Shown: positions 36,696 to 39,174 of the stretch, one piece after another
How the letters are laid out: every line of letters starts with the position of its first letter
How positions within the stretch are numbered: the first letter of the stretch is position 1
Source of the DNA: Planctomycetota bacterium
Lineage (GTDB): Bacteria; Planctomycetota; Planctomycetia; Pirellulales; Pirellulaceae
Length of the DNA stretch: 39,174 nt
Direction of reading: 5' to 3'
Assembly: GCA_026692905.1 (NCBI GenBank)
Contig: JAPLNL010000103.1
Coordinates: 1 to 39,174 of the forward strand
Translations under genes and position numbers: made by a program
The notes under the pieces: generated by a model
What the model was told of the DNA's origin: nothing
Seen by the model: only the letters and a program-made list of their open reading frames with translations
The model's database searches: none

Positions 36696-38831
36696 ATGAG
36701 TTTGGACCAATACAGTTTCTGCCCTTGCGGCAACGGAAAGAAGATCAAGTTTTGCAAGTGCAATGAGCATTTCCCTGAGATGCAGATCATCCACCGCATG
36801 ATTGTGGGCGAGCAAAACGTAGCCGCGCTAGATCGAATCAACGGCAATCTCAAGACCCTGCCATCGGAGCCCTGGCTACTCGCGATGAAATGCGAACTGC
36901 TGCTACAGCTCGGAGAATTGGAATCTCTAGAGGAAACCTCCGCGAAGTTCATTCGTCTGCAACCAGACAATCCGCTCGCAAAGCTTTATCGCTCGCTGGT
37001 CGCCGTAGTCCGTGGAAACACCGAAGAGGGAGCGACGCTCATGTTGCAAGCCATCTCGGACGCAACGGAAGCGTTGCCACCGATGACCGCAACGGTCGCA
37101 ATGAATTTGATGGAGTCGATGGGCCAGCGAGGCATGATTTTGCCGGCGTTGCTGCATTGCGAAATGCTCCTCGATATGGGAGGCGACATGCTGAGAGTTG
37201 CATCTGGCGCGTACGATTCGCTCATTTCGCAGACTAACGCAAACACGCTGTCTCGTGAATCGCTCCCATCGCCAATCGACAGCGACGACGCACCTTATGC
37301 CGAACGACTCGCTGAAGCCAACGCGCTCGTCGGCTCCTATCGCATTTCGACAGCCAAAACAAAATTGGAATCGATGCAACGCGAGTTCGGTGCCCAAGCG
37401 CCAATTTTACAGGTTTTGCTCTATTGCCAACTTATGCTGACCGACGTCGAGTCGGCTGGCGCGACCTGCCGAAAAATTTCGGACATTACAAGTCTGCCCA
37501 TACCGCAACGAATCTATTACCAAGCCCTCGGCTATGACCTAGCCCCCAAGGCGACCGGTGTTGCTGTCAACGAAGAGCTTTGCCAATACGTCATCGAAGA
37601 CCATGAGTTCGAGCAGAAGCTGCTCGAAAACAAAGGCCTGTTGCCAATCGCCGTCGATCAGCTCAAAGGCTTGCTCGACGCAATCTTGAGCGAAGAAGTA
37701 CCGCCCAAGCTCGCATTTGTTTGCGTTGAACCTGTCTTGCAGGAGCAGTTCGGCGAACTAGAAGCGTCCCGAAGCGGCAGCTGGATGGCTTACTACGGAA
37801 AGCAAACGGACAAACCCGCTCGCTTGATTTCGCTCGAGCCACCTATCGGTTCTCGACGCGTTATGCTCGAAAACATCAAAAAGGAATTGGGCATTGGCTC
37901 ACTGAACCGCGAACTCATTGAAAAATTGCCTTCGTCATATCTGTCGCAAGTCACCGCTTCGATCATGCTTCGCAAGCAAGTCGCTCCAGAACGACGTTCT
38001 GCTCTCAACGATGCGTCACGGCAGATCGTTCTTGATGGATTCCTCGATTATCCAATGGAATGCTTAGGCGGTAAATCGCCTCGAGAAGCGGCTGGGGACG
38101 AATCACTCAAGATCAAATTGGCCGCACTTCTTTTGCACTGGCAAGGCTCCGGAACATCCTCCTTGACCGACAACCAGTTCAAAGAGTTGCATGAGAAACT
38201 GCAACTCAAAGTGCCAAAGATTTCGGCATCTGAGGATGTCTTTGATACGGTTGGCGGCGCAAGCTACTTCTGGACCGATCTCAGCGATATCGATCCGAAC
38301 AGCTTGATCCAACTGATGCAGTCTTCGTTGCAACGCGGCGTGACCTCGATTTACGAAAATCTGGTTCAACGCAGCGAGCAGATGCAATGGCCCGAAGAGT
38401 CACGTCTGTCGGCCGAATACACCCAGCTCAATCTCAAGACCCGAACGACGACCGACCCGCTCGAAGCGGAGTCGTTGTTGCGTCGCATTGTCGAGGCGGG
38501 CAAGGAACTGGGAGTGCCGATTGGAAACGCAGTTCTGGAACGAGTCGAAGTGCTAAATATGCTTGGACGCCAAGGCGAATCGAGACAATTCTTGGAGCAA
38601 TCTTTGCGAGAAAATCCAAACGATCCCGTTTTGCTTCAGTTTGTGCAGATGGCCATGATGCGACAGCAACAAGCTCAACGCGGTCGCGGCGGTCGCCCCG
38701 AGGCATCCGTTGCTGCAAGTTCGTCACCAGCATCCGGCATTTGGACCCCAGGACAATCCGAAGAGCCACAGTCCAATGCTGAAAGTGGTTCCGGCGGTGG
38801 CAGCAAACTCTGGATTCCTGGCCAGGATTAA
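36696..38831 (+). CDS. SEC-C-like zinc motif plus TPR-type helical repeat protein
   Basis: From ATG 36696 the product has 711 residues (an in-frame TTG lies 6 nt earlier). It begins with YSFCPCGNGKKIKFCKC, which closely resembles the SEC-C zinc-binding motif (CPCGSGKKYKxCC) but ends CKC instead of CC. The rest is helical with TPR-like hairpins (about 40-100, 195-260 and 590-650, the last ending LEQSLRENPNDPVLLQF). The C-terminus is a Gly/Ser/Gln-rich tail with a duplicated SGIWTPGQ/SKLWIPGQ element, the second being the extreme C-terminus. No signal peptide, so probably cytoplasmic. No enzyme motif is recognised; a role in protein interaction is only an inference. Confidence 0.85.
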   Translation: MSLDQYSFCPCGNGKKIKFCKCNEHFPEMQIIHRMIVGEQNVAALDRINGNLKTLPSEPWLLAMKCELLLQLGELESLEETSAKFIRLQPDNPLAKLYRSLVAVVRGNTEEGATLMLQAISDATEALPPMTATVAMNLMESMGQRGMILPALLHCEMLLDMGGDMLRVASGAYDSLISQTNANTLSRESLPSPIDSDDAPYAERLAEANALVGSYRISTAKTKLESMQREFGAQAPILQVLLYCQLMLTDVESAGATCRKISDITSLPIPQRIYYQALGYDLAPKATGVAVNEELCQYVIEDHEFEQKLLENKGLLPIAVDQLKGLLDAILSEEVPPKLAFVCVEPVLQEQFGELEASRSGSWMAYYGKQTDKPARLISLEPPIGSRRVMLENIKKELGIGSLNRELIEKLPSSYLSQVTASIMLRKQVAPERRSALNDASRQIVLDGFLDYPMECLGGKSPREAAGDESLKIKLAALLLHWQGSGTSSLTDNQFKELHEKLQLKVPKISASEDVFDTVGGASYFWTDLSDIDPNSLIQLMQSSLQRGVTSIYENLVQRSEQMQWPEESRLSAEYTQLNLKTRTTTDPLEAESLLRRIVEAGKELGVPIGNAVLERVEVLNMLGRQGESRQFLEQSLRENPNDPVLLQFVQMAMMRQQQAQRGRGGRPEASVAASSSPASGIWTPGQSEEPQSNAESGSGGGSKLWIPGQD

Positions 38832-38891
38832 CTGCCTTCAATTACTGACTTTGCTCCCATCGCCCCGAAACGGGAAATCGTCCGGTTTAGA

Positions 38892-38932
38892 CACCCTCCC
38901 TCTGGGAGGGTCGAGCGTAGCGAGGGGAGGGT
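38892..38932. repeat. ACCCTCCC…GGGAGGGT repeat element
   Basis: ACCCTCCCTCTGGGAGGGT forms a hairpin with a 3-nt loop, followed by CGAGCGTAGCGAGGGGAGGGT, whose last bases again complement the first arm. The left arm can therefore pair with either copy. It follows the SEC-C/TPR gene by about 60 nt and could end its transcript. Confidence 0.7.
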
Positions 38933-39096
38933 GAAGTGCCAACGCGAATTGCACCGACACTACCGTACTAACCTTCTGCGATTGAATCGCGAATGCGATG
39001 GGATTTTTCAGCCTGGGGTAAAGTTCGCACCGCGAACGAAACCCCAGGTCGTACGCCCCGATTGCTCCAACGAGTTTACCTAAGTCATTCATTGTT

Positions 39097-39158
39097 CGGG
39101 AGGGTGAGGCTCCTGCCGAACCTTTGCACCGGTGGCTCGGCAGGAGCCTCGCCCTCCC
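39097..39158. repeat. Dispersed palindrome, GGGAGGGYGAGGCTCCTGCCGA family, copy 3
   Basis: Left arm CGGGAGGGTGAGGCTCCTGC (39097-39116, continuing CGAA) is inverted at 39137-39158 with one mismatch and a 16-17-nt loop. It is the third copy in this window. Confidence 0.88.
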
Positions 39159-39174
39159 TAAGGTTTTCAATGGA

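Larger units (their letters stand above)
38832..39174. other. Terminal intergenic region made of repeat DNA
   Basis: To the window edge no gene is visible. It contains the CCCTCCCTCTGGGAGGG element at 38892-38932 and the palindrome at 39097-39158. The minus-strand frame across it translates as GRARLLPSHRCKGSAGASPS, a repeat-derived product. Confidence 0.65.

Noticed and set aside
38838-39170. Minus-strand frame of 110 codons at the window edge
   Set aside because: Its sequence (SAGASPS etc.) comes from the palindrome at 39097-39158 and the adjacent repeat.

Overview
The window most likely comes from a planctomycete of the Pirellulaceae (Rhodopirellula/Blastopirellula type). The lineage markers are a BBP7-type beta-barrel protein, a subtilase with an N-terminal CERRLALSA segment instead of a classical signal peptide, zinc-ribbon membrane proteins, a very long orphan secretin, and many dispersed palindromic repeats of the kind that produce spurious 'GEAPAEP / GSAGASPS' ORFs. 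This is an inference from gene content; no rRNA or tRNA gene is visible to confirm it.

Layout. 1-2354: a 46-bp tandem repeat array, then a groES-groEL operon on the minus strand whose groEL is broken by a frameshift. 2585-6712 (+): a zinc-ribbon membrane protein, a small secreted protein and an ABC exporter with an extra N-terminal module. 6876-11256 (-): an M16 zinc protease and a multi-pass membrane protein. 11470-12537 (+): a secreted HExxH protein. 12812-16928 (-): an SDR lacking its catalytic Tyr, and a large subtilase. 17407-17949 (+) and 18007-19305 (-): two convergent methyltransferase-like genes. 19661-20917 (-): an HtrA-type protease, divergent from gltX (21051-22628, +). 22759-25807 (+): a lipase-like hydrolase overlapping a release-factor-like protein, then a BBP7 protein. 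25934-28527 (+): a YjhG-type dehydratase overlapping a TrpG/PabA amidotransferase. 29333-32899 (+): a secretin. 33134-34729 (-): purF. 35147-36361 (+): a eukaryotic-type NADP isocitrate dehydrogenase. 36696-38831 (+): a SEC-C-like/TPR protein.

Most of the window is core chromosome: chaperonin, glutamyl-tRNA synthetase, purine synthesis, TCA cycle, envelope proteases and outer-membrane proteins. No phage, transposase, CRISPR or defence locus was recognised. The unusual content lies in three places. First, the groEL lesion. Second, intergenic DNA holding at least five families of inverted-repeat elements, including one whose ends appear to overlap the stop codons of two unrelated genes and one made of two inverted hairpin copies with a compensatory base-pair flip. 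Third, a few proteins with unusual domain make-up or missing catalytic residues.
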